Below, piece after piece: positions 21,295 through 32,689 of a DNA stretch of 64,000 bases. The notes beneath the pieces are model-generated. The model had not been told where the DNA came from. It saw only the letters and a program-made list of their open reading frames with translations, and did not search any database. The position numbers and the translations under genes were made by a program. Each line of letters begins with the position of its first letter. Position 1 is the stretch's first letter. Source of the DNA: Rattus norvegicus (taxonomy: Eukaryota; Chordata; Mammalia; Rodentia; Muridae); assembly GCF_036323735.1 (NCBI RefSeq), contig NC_086031.1, positions 36,266,225 to 36,330,224 on the forward strand, written 5' to 3'.

Positions 21295-21480
21295 TTATAA
21301 CTGGGTTTTGTAGTGTCCCTCAAAACTACACATGACAATTACTTGCTCTCTGGGGTGAAGCTTTTGAGAGATGATTAAACATTTAGAATGGAGACCTTGT
21401 AGGGACTCCTTAAGTCATTGGAGGCATTGCCACAAAGGACACTGTACAGCCTTTACCTCTTTCTCAGCAACACAGCTCAA
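21295..21480 (+). mobile_element. MaLR-like LTR fragment
   Basis: The order 'tttgtagtgtccctcaaaac', 'tgctctctggggtgaagct' and 'cattggaggcattgccac' resembles the 5' part of a sense-oriented rodent MaLR-type LTR, as at 34240. Only the first half remains. Confidence 0.4.
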
Positions 21481-21835
21481 TTTTTAAATTTTAATTCTGA
21501 AATTTTTATTTTGTTTTGAGGGTGTGTGTGTATATAGAGCCAGATGTCAGGCTGAGTGTCTTCCTAAACCTTTATCTTATTGCATGAATTAATCAATTAA
21601 ATGTTTTACTATAATTATTACTACTTGTATGAGTGGGAGGGTGGTAGAGAATTTGTGAGGGTATCCAGGTTGATTGAGGTCAAAGGCCAATTGTGTGGAG
21701 CTTCTTCTCTCTTTCCACATTTACATGACTTGGGGAGATCAAACATGTAGTGATCAGAGGGCAGTCAGTGGTGTTCTTTTATCTCACTGCTGTCTAAGCC
21801 AGATGAGATTCTGGCAAGTGTCCTGCTCCACCTCT
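21481..21835. other. Diverged SINE-like sequence, antisense
   Basis: 'gaggtcaaaggccaattg' and 'ggggagatcaaacatgtagt' resemble a reversed B3 or B4 body, followed by 'actgctgtctaagccagatg'. Too diverged for a firm call. Confidence 0.35.
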
Positions 21836-21839
21836 CTGT

Positions 21840-22090
21840 CTTACTGACCCTATGTGGACCCTGGATTATTGGGAATCGGTTCTAATGTTTTGTCTTATGT
21901 CAGCTCCCAAAGCTGTGCTTCCAACCTGAGTGTCCTCATCCCTAGTTGGCTTTGATTGATAATAAAGAATTTCTGTAAAGCCAATGGCTGGGCATCGATA
22001 TAGGACTGAACTTTCAGATTGGGCAGGCAAGAAAGCAAGAGAGAGGGGATGAAGACAGAGAATCACCATGACAAAGAAGCAGAAAGATAA
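21840..22090. mobile_element. ERV LTR-like fragment
   Basis: The combination 'ttggctttgattgataataa', 'agccaatggctgggcat' and the following purine-rich block resembles the TATA/R region of a rodent ERVK-type LTR. Ends and target-site duplication are not visible, and orientation is likely plus. Confidence 0.4.
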
Positions 22091-22159
22091 AACTTAAAGG
22101 CCGGCCTGCATGTAAGTATCCAAGAAACTGTCCCTAGGGGACACTTCCCCAATTGGTTC

Positions 22160-23170
22160 TCAGATAGCACAGATGATAGAAAGGTCTCCTCTGCTCATAG
22201 ATTGGCAGGAATAATATAGGAAAAAGGGCCATCTTGCCAAAATCTATCTACACATTCAATGCAATCCCCATCAAAATTCCAACTCAATTCTTCTAGAATT
22301 AGAAAGAGCAATTTTCAAATTCTTTTGGAATAACAAAAAACCCAGGATAGTGAAAACTATCCTCAACAATAAAAAGAACATCTGTGGGAATCACTATCCC
22401 TGTCCTCAAACTGTATTACAGAGCAATTGTGATAAAAACTGCATAGTATTGGTACAGAGACAGGTGGGTAGATCAATGGAATAGGATTGAAGACCCAGAC
22501 ATGATCCACACACCTATGGTCACTTGATCTTTGACAAAGGAGCCAATATGATCCAATGGGAAGAAAAGATATTTTCAAAAATGGGCTGATTCAACTGGAG
22601 GTGAGCATGTAGAAGAATGCAAATCAATCCATTCTTATCTCCTTGTACAAAGTTCAAGTCCAACTGGATCAAGCACATCCACATAAAACCAGATATACTG
22701 AAACTAATAGAAGAGAAAGTGGGGACGAGCCTTGAAGACATAGGCACAGAGGAAATTATTCTGAACAGAACACCAATGGCTTATGCTCTAAGATCAAGAA
22801 CTGACAAATGGGACCTTAAAAATTGCAAAGCTTCTGCAAGGCATATGACACTGTCAATAGGATAAAACAGCAACCAACAAAGTAGATGATCTTCACCAAC
22901 CTACAACCAATAGTGGACTTATATCTAACATATATAAAGAACTCAAGAAGAAAGCCTCCAGTGAAATAAATTATCCTATTAAAAGTGGGGTACAGAGCTA
23001 AACAAAGAATTTTCAATTGAGGAATGACTGAGAAGTAGATAAAGAAATATTCAACACCTTAAGTCATCAGGCAAATGCAAATCAAAACAACCCTGAGATT
23101 CCTCCTCACACTAGTCAGAATGGCTAAGATCAAAAATTCAGGTGACAGCAGATACTGGTGAGCATGTGTC
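22160..23170 (+). mobile_element. L1 ORF2 fragment, older
   Basis: It runs in ORF2 order from the 'gctcatagattggcaggaat' block through the polymerase-distal region (GGIT-type block at 22388; KSNWIKHIHIKPD at about 22667) to the start of the Cys-rich region near 23160, where homology stops. Frames are broken repeatedly. No 3' UTR or tail follows, so both ends are internal and the piece was cut by later rearrangement. It preserves the segment that is deleted in the 14.7-20.7 kb copy. Confidence 0.9.
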
Positions 23171-23480
23171 AGAAGTGGATTTTTCTGTTCCAGTCTAAAC
23201 TAAATATTCTCTTGCACCTTGATAGGCTGGTTTTGCTTAGCAATATTTTCTTCTAGGCTGCTGCCACCTATGGACACTACACACTTTGAGACATGGGAGC
23301 AAGGCTATGAGGATGAAACAATGAAATTGCCCACATGCCTTCACTTGTCATTGGCTGTCTAAGCTGTACCCACTGCTTCAATTACTTTTTATCCTTCTAC
23401 CTTAGCAACTGAGGTGATGGCAGTTATTGTCAGATATGAAATGGGATACTGTTCTGTATGTATATTAGGGGCCTGGGTTG
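23171..23480. other. Unclassified DNA
   Basis: No recognised family and no gene signal. Confidence 0.4.
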
Positions 23481-23800
23481 ATGCATGTGTGAGTGTGCAT
23501 GCATATGTGCACACGTGTGGAATGCAGAGTGTCCTCTTCTATTGCTCTCCATGTTGTTTTTTTGAGATAGAGCCTCTCACTAAACCTGGAACTCATCATT
23601 TTGTCTATGTTAGGTGGAAATCAAGCCTCCAGGAATTCTGACTCTGCCTCCCTAGTTCTGCGATTATGGGTACACACCACTATGACGAACTTTTACATGG
23701 GTGCTGAAGACCTGAACTCAGATTCTTATAATTGACCAATTTAGACACTTGGACAAATTACCAACCACGTTACCCACTCAGTCATTTACCCAATCTTTAA
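23481..23800 (-). mobile_element. B4/RSINE-type SINE, antisense
   Basis: A TG/CA-alternating lead (23490-23520) is followed by 'tttgagatagagcctctcac', 'tctgcctccctagttctgcg' and 'gggtgctgaagacctgaact', the reversed B1-like and tRNA-like halves of a B4-type element. Confidence 0.55.
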
Positions 23801-24147
23801 AGTGACTTTTTTTTTTGATCCCACACAGAGCTAGCACTTAAGAAATGGTCAGATAATAAGTACCAGTATAATTCTGCCAGCTTCCATCTGGCCTGCCAAA
23901 CATAAAGCAACCAGCTTAGATTCCTTTCCCACTGTGGGCCTGTGCGCATTCCCCACGCTTCCCTCAGCTAGCTGTCACCAAACCCTGAAACTCCACTGTC
24001 TGACCAAAACTCCACTGGCCTCCATCAGACCTGCTGAACAAGGAACAGTCAGAATTGCTACACCAAGAATATCCAGTCCTAGACTGCCCACCAGGGAGCA
24101 TACAGATTTTGATTTCTGCCACAATAGGAACATCCAGGGAAAATCAA

Positions 24148-25190
24148 ATGGCTAAAGGTCAGTATAAAAACACAAACAAGAGCCAGGGCAAAGGGACCCT
24201 TTTAGAGCATAGGTATCCTACTACAGAAAGCCCTTGATATCCTTACACAATGAAAGAACAAGAAAATTACCAAAAATCTATCCTTATTTTCATATGATAG
24301 ATCCTTTAAAAAGGAATGAAAGAACTAAAGAATTTCTCAAAGAAATGCAGAAAAATACAATCAACCAGATAGGGTCTTTAAAGTGGAAACTAATAAATCC
24401 CTTAAAGAAATACAGGGAAATACAATTAAACAGGTGACATATGTGAATAAAACTGTTCAAGACTTGAAAATGGAAATAGAAGCAATAAAGAAAACATAAT
24501 CAGAGGGAATCATATAGATGAAAAACCTAGGAAAAAAAAGAAAGATCGGTCACATGTATCTCCATCAGAATAAAAGAGTTGGAAAAGAGAATCTTAGAAT
24601 TAGAAGATACAATAGAAGAGATTGACACACCAGTCAAAGAAAATGTTAAATCTAAATAGTTCCTGACATGAAACATCGAGGAAATCTGGGATACTCTGAA
24701 AAGACCTAACATAACACTAATAGCAATAAAAGAAGGTAAAAAGTCCCAGTTCTAAGGACCAGAAAATAATTTCAACAAAATCAAAGAAAAAATTCCCTAA
24801 CCTAAAGAAAGAGATGCCTATAAACATCCAAGAAGTTTCAGAACACCAAGTAGACTAGACCAGAAAAGAAAATCCTCTGAACATAACAATCACACCAGAA
24901 AATCAACAGAACAAAGGAAAAATATTAAAATCTGCAAGGGGAAAATACCAAGTAACATATGAGGCAGACCTATCAGAATTATACCTGATTTCTCAACGAA
25001 GACTCTAGGCTAGAAAGGCCTGGGAAGATTACTTACAGCCTCAAAAAACAATCAAAGACAGATGCCAATCCAGATTATCATACTCAGCAAAACTCTCAAT
25101 CACCGTAGATGGAGAAGACAAGATATTCCAAGAAAAAACCAAATTTAAATACTTTATCCAGAAATTTAGCCATACAAAAAAAAATATTTG
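24148..25190 (+). pseudogene. Old L1 ORF1 remnant
   Basis: The ATG at 24148 opens a basic N-terminus (MAKGQYKNTNKSQGKG) and stops at 24235-24237. Downstream pieces in shifting frames retain the Lys/Glu-rich coiled-coil part (24290-24640) and the RNA-binding C-terminal part (24900-25130). It is non-functional. Confidence 0.85.
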
Positions 25191-25274
25191 AAGAAAAACT
25201 CCAATCAAGTAGGTTAACTACACACTAATACACAGAAAATAATTCCACACTAGTGAAAACAAAATAAGGAAATC

Positions 25275-25360
25275 ACACATGTGCACATGCACACACAGAC
25301 ACACACAGACACACACACACAGACACACACACAAACACACACACACACACACACACACAC
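25275..25360. repeat. (CA)n/(GACA)n microsatellite inside the L1
   Basis: About 85 bp of CA with GACA interruptions, lying where the ORF1-ORF2 spacer should be. It probably grew after insertion. Confidence 0.95.
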
Positions 25361-25389
25361 TACCGAAACCAAAATAACAGAGATTAACA

Positions 25390-27570
25390 ATCACTGGTCA
25401 TCAATATCAATTTCCTAATAAAAAGGTACAGGATAATTGAATGAATGCTATCATTCTGTTGCACACAAGAAGGACACTTCAGCAACAAAGATAGACATTA
25501 CCTTAGAATAAAGGGCTGGAAAAAAATTTTCAATCAAAGGGACTCAAGAAGCAAGTCATTCTAATATCTAATAAAATAGATCTTCAAGAAAAATTAATCA
25601 AAATAGAACATGAAGGATACGTCATACTTATCAATAGAATAATTCATCAAGATGATATCTCAATTCTGAGCATATATGCCCCAAATGCATGGGTATCTGC
25701 ATTCGTAAAAAGAACTTATCAAAGTTTAAAGTGCAGAGCAAACTCCACACATTAACAATAGGAGACTTCAACACCTTACTCTCACCAATGTACAGGTCCT
25801 TGAGACAGAAGTTAAACAGAAAAATAATGAAACTACATGAGGTTACAATCCACATAGATGTGGCACATAGCTATAGAATGTTTTATGCAAACAAAAAAGA
25901 ATATACCTTTTCAGAATATCACAGAACCTTCTCCAAAACTGACCAATTACTGGTTCACAAAGCAAGGCTCACAAAAAAAATAAAATTACTTCTTTTATTT
26001 CATTAGATCACCATGAATTTAAAAGTTGGACTTCAACAAAATCAGAAACCACAGAAAGCCTACAAAGTCACAGAAACTGAACAATTCTCTACCCAGTGAT
26101 TCCTGGGTCAAGAAAGAAATAAAAAAAGTAAAGTAACTGCTTTCTAGAATTCAATGTATTGAAAATGAAAAGTACAACATACCCAAACTTATGGAACACA
26201 ATGAAAGTTGTCCTAAGAGCAGAATTCATAGCACTAAGCGCCTTCAAAATAAATTAGAGAGTTCTTGTACTCCAATGTAAAAATACACCTGAAAACTCTA
26301 GCAAAAAAAGAAGGAGGAAAAGCAAGAGGAGCAGAAGCAGCAGCAGCAGCAGCAGCAGAAGCAGAAGCAGAAGCAGAAACAGCAGCAGCAAACAAACCCA
26401 AGAGAAGTAGAGGGCAGGGGATAATCAAACTTAGGGCTAAATTCAAAATGAAGAAAACAATTCAAAGAATCAACATAACCAAGAGCAATTTTCTTGAGAA
26501 AATTAACAAGATAGAAAAACCCTCAGCCAAACTAACAAAAAGGCAGAGAGATGGTATACATATTAAAATGGTCATTTTAACAAAAGCAATCTACAGATTC
26601 AATACAATTTCCATCAGAACTCCAACACAATTCTTTACAGACCTTGAAGGATCAGTTCTCAACTTCATATGGAAAAGCAGAGAAAGAAACAAACAAAAGG
26701 ATATCTGAAATAGTCCTGTACAACAAAAGAACATCTGAGGGCATCATCATCCCTGATTTCAAACTATAGGTGCAGAACAATAAAATTAAAAGCTGCATGA
26801 TATTGGAATAGATACAGACACATTGATCAATGCAATAGGATCAAATTTCCAGAAATAAACCAATATATCTATGGACATTTGATATTTGATAAAGGATCCA
26901 AAACCATACCGTGGAAAATGAAAGCACCTTCAACAAATAGTACTGTTCTAGATGGATGTCTACACATGTAGAAGAAGGCAAATTGAACCAAATCTATCAC
27001 CCTGAAATAAATCAAATCCAAGTAGATCAAAGACCTCAATATAAAACTGGATACACTGAATTTAAAATAAGAGAAAGTGAGGAATTGCCTGAACTCATTG
27101 GCACAGGGAATAAATTCCTAAACAAAACACCGAAAGCTCAGGCACTAAGATCAATAATTAATAAATGGGGCCTTCTAAAACTGAAAAATGTTTGCAAACA
27201 CCATTAATTGGACAAAAATGTCAGTCTGCAAAATAGGAAAAGAGCTTCACCAACCCTCCGTCTGAGACAGGGCTAATGTTTAAAATGTATAAGGAACTAA
27301 AAAAACTTAGACAACAACAAACCAAATAAACCAATTTAAAAATGGGGTACAGAGCTAAGTGGGGTACACTCAAGTGAAAGCACATGCTGGTGAGAGTGCA
27401 GAGAATGGAGAATGTTTTTCCTTTGCTGGTGGGCTTGCAAACTTGAACAACCACTCTGGAAATAAATCTGGTGTTTTCTCAGAAAATTGGAAATAGTTCT
27501 ACCTGAAGACTGAACCATACTACTCCTAGGCATATACCCAATAACACAAGGGCATGTACCTCATAGGCAC
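25390..27570 (+). pseudogene. Old L1 ORF2 remnant lacking the RT core
   Basis: The endonuclease block LTIGDFNTLLSP is readable at about 25755 and an AFE/TFSEYHRTFSKTDQLL block follows at 25900. A GCA-triplet expansion lies at 26330-26391. At 26565 the sequence jumps to the region downstream of the FADD box (KMVILTKAIYRFNTISIRTPTQ), so roughly 1.5 kb including the catalytic RT centre is gone. The C-terminal part runs to about 27570, short of the stop. Confidence 0.85.
26330..26391. repeat. (GCA)n triplet repeat with GAA interruptions
   Basis: About 20 triplets of GCA interspersed with GAA, in frame with the surrounding L1 reading frame, giving an Ala/Glu run. Expansions of this kind in an L1 ORF are unusual. 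Confidence 0.93.
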
Positions 27571-27579
27571 AACTAAGGA

Positions 27580-28400
27580 TGCTTAAAGCCCACTTAGAAG
27601 GGGGAACAAAAGAGTCATGGGGGTAAAGTGGAAACTTATGGGTTCTTTAGAAAGTCAGATAGATGGTGTTTTATTGGGGCAAACATGTAAAAGAACATTC
27701 TTTTAAAGTGAACACGTGCAAAAGGCTAAAACAGACTCATGAAGGAAGCCAATTTGCTGAAGTAGACACATGAGGGGATATTTTATTAAAGCAAGCATGT
27801 AAAAGGATATGTGAGGAAGGATTCTTTTCTAACGACAACATGTCTGCCTTACATTTCATAATTGAGCTGCATTTATTGGGACTCCGTAGAGAGACGCATA
27901 CCAACAGATATCTGGTGGTGTGCTGCAGCTTCTTGCCATCTCTGCAGACTTGGGCTGATTGACAGAGTGATGTCTGCTGAGGCAAGACATGTACTAAGCT
28001 AAGCTTGCTGGTATAGTTAGCTGTGCAATGCTTATGGGTCTCTTGTCTTTGCTGACCTTTGCTTCCCTGAAAAAGGCACAGACAATTTTTTCTGGCATTC
28101 CTCAGGATCCCTGCTGCTGACTTGTGCAGGCCTGGTTGTCTCTGCTAAGTCATGCCACTATTACTGATTCTGTTTGCTATCCTGATTCTACAGAAGTAGA
28201 CTGCTAATGAAGTGTTTGCAAGTAGGTCAAGCTGCTACTACTAACCTGTGAACTGATGGGAGTTGCTCCAAAGAACCTTTCTAAACAGGTCCACTCCCCA
28301 CACCACGTCCTTTCTTTCCCATTACCTCTGATGGGTAGTGGACTACAAGGGAGGTTAAAGTGCTTAAGAACCATCTTTAAAAATAGGCTTTAAAAAATTA
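27580..28400. mobile_element. LTR-like insert in the old L1 (ERVK-type, tentative)
   Basis: Non-L1 sequence of about 820 bp. Blocks such as 'aagtagacacatgagggg', 'ctgcatttattgggactc' and 'ggcaagacatgtactaagc' belong to a rodent repeat that I recall as an ERVK-type LTR, but I cannot confirm the name. No gag, pol or env sequence is visible, so a solo LTR is likely. Confidence 0.5.
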
Positions 28401-28409
28401 ACTTCACAT

Positions 28410-28735
28410 TGGAGACAGTGGGAAGGAGGGGTCTGGGTGGGAGAGGGAAGGGGGAGGGAAATAGGGGCAGGGACAGGTATGGATAGAGACAGGAGCGAGA
28501 CTCAGAGCACCAAGAGAATGAATGGAAATATGCAGCAACTGGAAGCAGGGGTGGAGATGAGAAGCATCTTTTTCCTAAAAATCCCAGAGACCTGGGATGT
28601 GGGAGGCTCCAAGAAGTCAATGAGGGTGACGAAAATGGCAAAGAGTGAGAATTTGGAACCTGAAAAGGCCACCTCCTGTAGCCATACTGATGCCCCAGTG
28701 GATGGATGGGGACGCCAACTCACCTACAGCCACGG
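28410..28735 (+). other. Old L1 3' UTR, first part
   Basis: G-rich lead (28425-28470) followed by the 'cccagagacctgggatgtgg' block, which also occurs at about 59503-59520 in the next old L1 (+). The 123-codon frame over it is a composition effect. Confidence 0.75.
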
Positions 28736-28739
28736 ACCA

Positions 28740-29745
28740 CTCAGACGGAGGACGCCGCGGGAGAAGCAGGGCTCTGGAACTCAGGAAGGCACAGGTTCGG
28801 TACAGTGACAGACACAGACACTCAGGGTGGTTTGAATCTGCTGCAATTTTACTGAAATCTGCTTTGTGGTTATATACAATGCTTGAACAGGAGCTAATTT
28901 TTTTTGAACCTTGCCAGGGTACACTCAAACAATAACCAAGAAAAAGTTTAACAGTTTACATAAAGTTCAGAACAGAAAGCAAGACAGGAAATAAATTTTC
29001 CCGAGAATCAGACTGGTGCCAGACGGGGGTCATAAACCTCATTTACCTCAATCTCTAAATATTATCTCTCGGATAGCAGCAGGACAGCCAGCTGTAAGGA
29101 ATCTTCAGTCTTTTACTCTCTCTTAGCCAAAATTTATGTAATTGTCTTTTTAAAGATAGGATAGTTCCTTTTGGTAATAGGCAAACATGGGGATGTGATC
29201 TGGCCACGTGTTCTATAAAATTTAAAGAATAATATAAAAATCTCTTTCCATCAATATTAACCAACCTATCACCTTCATCATATGTCCCTGTGTAGGGCAA
29301 TAGTTCTGCAGTAATCCTGTATCTACTTATGCTGTTTTTACCTAAAGGAAGGGCCCACCACCTTACTCTAATTAAATAATGTTTTCTTCCATGTAACTAC
29401 TTGATAGGAATTCCTAAATGTTTGGATGTTTTATAATTGATGGGACTTTCCCCTCTAATAGCTAGCACCTTAATTCTTTCACTATCTAGGGGGTCTGGAT
29501 TTTCCATAGACCTGTTGTAAGTTATTAATCACATCTCTTAGAGTTTCATTCTGATTCTACTTAATTTTTGTTAGTGCTTTCAAAAGAGGCATAGTCCATG
29601 AAGACCAAATCAGGTCTTGATGTTCCCATTAGTAGAAAAAGAAACAAAAGAGGCAGTATGTAACTCCCGACCTTACCTATTCGAATCAGCTAGGCAGAAA
29701 GTCTATTCAAGTCAGCTAGGCAGAAAGTCGAGAAGTAAGTGGCCA
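28740..29745 (-). mobile_element. LTR/ERV remnant, antisense, nested in the old L1
   Basis: Read on the minus strand there is a TATA-like box 'gcattgtatataaccac' (about 28885), a 'gagtgtctgtgtctgtcac' R/U5-like block (28800-28830) and a CpG-bearing end near 28745. Together these suggest an LTR at about 28740-29030. Upstream of it (29031-29745) is about 700 bp of low-GC sequence that may be internal ERV DNA, with an 81-codon open frame at 29300-29055. No retroviral motif that I can name is present. It has no coding potential for a complete protein. Confidence 0.5.
29678..29729. repeat. 26-bp tandem duplication, two differences
   Basis: Units 29678-29703 and 29704-29729 share the core 'cagctaggcagaaagtc' and differ at two positions. 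It sits at the edge of the ERV-like insert. Confidence 0.93.
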
Positions 29746-29746
29746 A

Positions 29747-30505
29747 GTGTCTCCAGGAGACCAAGTTTCGAGGAACACATATCTCTGGCCTGCTGACCAT
29801 GTTTGTTTCATGTCAGACAGGCTCCACTGGAGCTGGAGCAGCAACCTACAAACTTTAGGCCCAAAATTGGTCCTACTTAACAGAAATGTAGAGTCAAAGA
29901 GGAGCAGAAATGGATGGATTTGCCAATCAGAGACTGGTCCAAATTGATACCCATCCTATGGGCAATCATCAACCAGAGTTATGCTATATTTTACTTGCAG
30001 ATAAGAGCCTAGCATAGATAGCCTCTGAAACACTCTAGCCAGAAGCTGACTGAGACAGATGCATATTTCTACAATTAAACATTGGGCTGAGGTCAGGGAC
30101 CCCTATGGGAGAGTTAGGATAATGATTGAAGGCCATGAAGGTGATGGCAACCCCACAGGAAGACCAATAGTGTTAATTAAACTGGACTCCTGGGAGTTCC
30201 CAGAAACTGAGATAGCAATCAAATAGCATAACCTTTCTCTAAATCTGTGGTCTGCCATTGGATCCCCTTTCCTTTCCTGGACTACCTGGTTGGGCCTCAA
30301 TGGGAGACAGGTGCTTAGTCCTGCTGGGACTAGATTTCCCAGTGTGAGGTATTACCTGGAGGATATATCTTTCTCTTCTCTTTCATTTCCCTCCTTCCTA
30401 GGGAGAGGGAGTAACAGGGAGGGATTTGTGGCAGTGAGGCTGAATGAATGTAGAGGAGGGAGGGAGCTGAGATTGGGGTATAATGTGAATAAAAAGTAAA
30501 TTATG
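29747..30505 (+). other. Old L1 3' UTR, second part, with A-rich end
   Basis: The order 'ggcaaccccacaggaagacc', 'gggctgaggtcagggacccc', 'cctcaatgggagacaggtgc' and 'tgtgaataaaaagtaaa' is that of an Lx-type L1 3' UTR. The same blocks appear at 48735-49330. It ends in a short A-rich tail. Confidence 0.85.
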
Positions 30506-30589
30506 AAAAATAAGTATCAACACTGTAAATGTATTTATGTAATCACATGTATTCATACAAACACACCAGTTAGGAAAACTAAAAGCATT

Positions 30590-30726
30590 GGCTACTAAGA
30601 TGGCTCAGTGGGTAAAGGAACTTGCTACTAAGAATGACCTGAGTTCAAGTCCCAGAAATCATGTAGCAGGAGGACAGACTAGCTACTATGTCATCCTGTG
30701 ATCTCCACATATATGTCACAGAGCAA

Positions 30727-30802
<76 letters not shown>

Positions 30803-30830
30803 GCACATATATACACACAGGTAAGTGTTT
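30590..30830 (+). mobile_element. B3-type SINE with long (CA)n tail
   Basis: The head 'gatggctcagtgggtaaagg' and 'cctgagttcaagtcccag' are well preserved. The tail is a (CA)n microsatellite at 30729-30799 with one TA interruption, about 70 bp. The 99-codon minus-strand frame over it is microsatellite translation. Confidence 0.8.
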
Positions 30831-31074
30831 AAAGAGGAATATGAGAAGCAGCCTAAGAAAAGGTTGACAATTTATCTTAAGTGTGTTTAAGAAAAGAAAT
30901 TTGAAATTCTGCTCCAAGGTCATCATCTCAAGATGGCTACACACAGTGAATTAACTTTGTTAGTCGGCACCTGGAATAATTATCACTTGATGTAAATAAT
31001 TTCAACTTGCCCTAACTTTTTGAGTTCTTATGTTTATGAGCCAAGCCTGCCAGATTTAGAGAAAGGTATTGACT
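30831..31074. other. Unclassified DNA
   Basis: No recognised feature. Confidence 0.4.
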
Positions 31075-31605
31075 GTTTTGAATATGTATAATTTTGCTCT
31101 ACAACCTCAATATTGTTAAAGCATAATTGACATATGATTGAGTGTGTACATATTAAATACAACTTTGATGAGCCTGTCAGATCAATGAACTCATATTACA
31201 ACTGCTTCTCGGCAGCTTTCACAGATTCCCACAGGAGACAATCAATGACACAATTTCTATCACTGTAGATTTAATTTTCTTGTTCTCAGTTTATATACAT
31301 GCAATTATAAGAGACAGGTTGTGTTATATCTGGCTACATCTGCGCATTGTAGGATGTTCTATGATAATACAGACACCATTTTTTGTCTATTTATATATTT
31401 ATTTATTTATTTATTTATTTATTAACTTATTATCAGTAATTTATTGTTTAGGCCATAGTTTGATAATATCTTTACCAGTGGGTAGCTCTGGGAGAGTATT
31501 ATCCTTCTTTCAGTTTCTGTTCAGTTTTAGATACTGACAAGCAATATTGCCATGGATATTTGAGCACACATCTTTGTGAGGTCATAGAGTTTAATAGCTT
31601 ATATA
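31075..31605 (-). mobile_element. Ancient L1M fragment, antisense
   Basis: 'aagcataattgacatatgat' at about 31118 and 'ttctatcactgtagattta' at about 31255 follow the order of the reversed 3' region of mammalian-wide L1M elements; 'gatatttgagcacacatctt' at about 31555 continues it. High divergence fits an insertion older than rodents. A (TTTA)n run at 31397-31424 has been inserted or expanded inside it. Confidence 0.55.
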
Positions 31606-31689
31606 AAAAATACCTATAACTGTTTTGTTATTGTCAAATAATTTGCTAGATGTCCATCAGGCACACATGACCATCCTGTGTGTTGAGAA

Positions 31690-32115
31690 ATTTTAACTGT
31701 CAACTTGAGACAATCTAGAATCATTCAAAAAGAGAGTCTCAATGAGGCATGGTCTATATTAGGTTGAAGTTTGGCATGGTTTTTTTCCTGTGTTTAAGGA
31801 GGTGATTCAATGAAGTTAACTGATGTGGAAAGATTTAGCCCACTCTGGGCAGCACCATTCCCTAAGTCAGGAAGTCCTTATCTGTATAAGATCAAAGAAA
31901 CTGTACTGTGTACATGCAAGCAAGCAAGAAGTTAAGCAAGCATGCAAGCAAGCATGTTTCCATTTCTTTCTGCTCTTGACTGTAAATGATGTGACTACCT
32001 GTTTGAAGTTCCTGACTTGATTCAACACATGATGGTCTGTTACCTGTGAGCTAAATTAAATCCTTTCTTCCCAGAATTGCTTGGTGCCAGGGTTTTTTTT
32101 TTAATAGTAACAGAA
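31690..32115 (+). mobile_element. Rodent LTR-like repeat (type A), sense
   Basis: It starts 'aactgtcaacttgagacaat' and ends with 'aaattaaatcctttcttccc' and 'ttgcttggtgccagggt', a polyadenylation-like 3' end. It is the sense form of the repeat at 3819. A (GCAA)n-like run at 31915-31955 interrupts the middle. Confidence 0.6.
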
Positions 32116-32189
32116 TTAAAAATAAAATATCAGATTCTCTGCATATATGTTACATTGTTTGTTTCCCTTTGCTGTTGGTATTACATGTT

Positions 32190-32392
32190 TACATATTTTG
32201 AGACAGGACATCATATATTCTAGGCTGGCCTCCTATATGCTCAAGGATGGCCTTGGATTTTGGATCCTCCTGCTTTCGTATCCAGGGTTTGTGTTTATAG
32301 GAATGTATTACCATACTAGTTTATCTAATGGAAGGTAGTGGTTGAATGCTAGGCAAATGATTCACTAACACAGCCAAATCTCCAGCTCCTTA
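32190..32392 (-). mobile_element. B4-type SINE, antisense
   Basis: 'ttttgagacaggacatcata', 'ttctaggctggcctcctat' and 'ttgaatgctaggcaaatgat' are the reversed B1-like half and ID-like head. Confidence 0.6.
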
Positions 32393-32685
32393 ATTATTCA
32401 TTTAAAGAAAACCACTCGTAACCACTTTAGTACAATGACACTCTTTAAATTTATAATAAGAGGTTTCCTTTCCAAATGCTTTATCACATGAAAATTCACC
32501 ATTCCCAATCTTCCTAGCCTTTTTTTTTTTTACAAAATGGTATTTTTGGGGCTACATTTCTACCCATCTGTCTCCTTTGTTTTATTCTCAGCTTATATGT
32601 CCACCTATTTTAACAAAAGATTAGTTAATGTATTAATAAAACTATAGTATTCACTTCTGTTATAGTTTCGTTCCATTTCGTTTGT
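32393..32685. other. Unclassified AT-rich DNA
   Basis: Includes a T-run at 32520-32531. No gene. Confidence 0.4.
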
Positions 32686-32689
32686 GTGC

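Larger units (their letters stand above)
23815..30505 (+). mobile_element. Old (Lx-like) L1, nearly end to end, with two LTR-like inserts
   Basis: Plus-strand order: 5' UTR (about 23815-24147), ORF1 remnant (24148 to about 25190), ORF2 endonuclease part (about 25390-26540), ORF2 C-terminal part (26565-27570), a non-L1 insert (27580-28400), 3' UTR part one (28410-28735), a second non-L1 insert (28740-29745), and 3' UTR part two to an A-rich end (29747-30505). The reverse-transcriptase core is missing between 26540 and 26565. Collinear order over 6.7 kb supports one original element, though two overlapping L1 insertions cannot be excluded. Confidence 0.75.

Noticed and set aside
28437..28808. 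123-codon plus-strand frame with basic composition
   Set aside because: It crosses the G-rich L1 3' UTR and the edge of the ERV-like insert; no domain and no start context.
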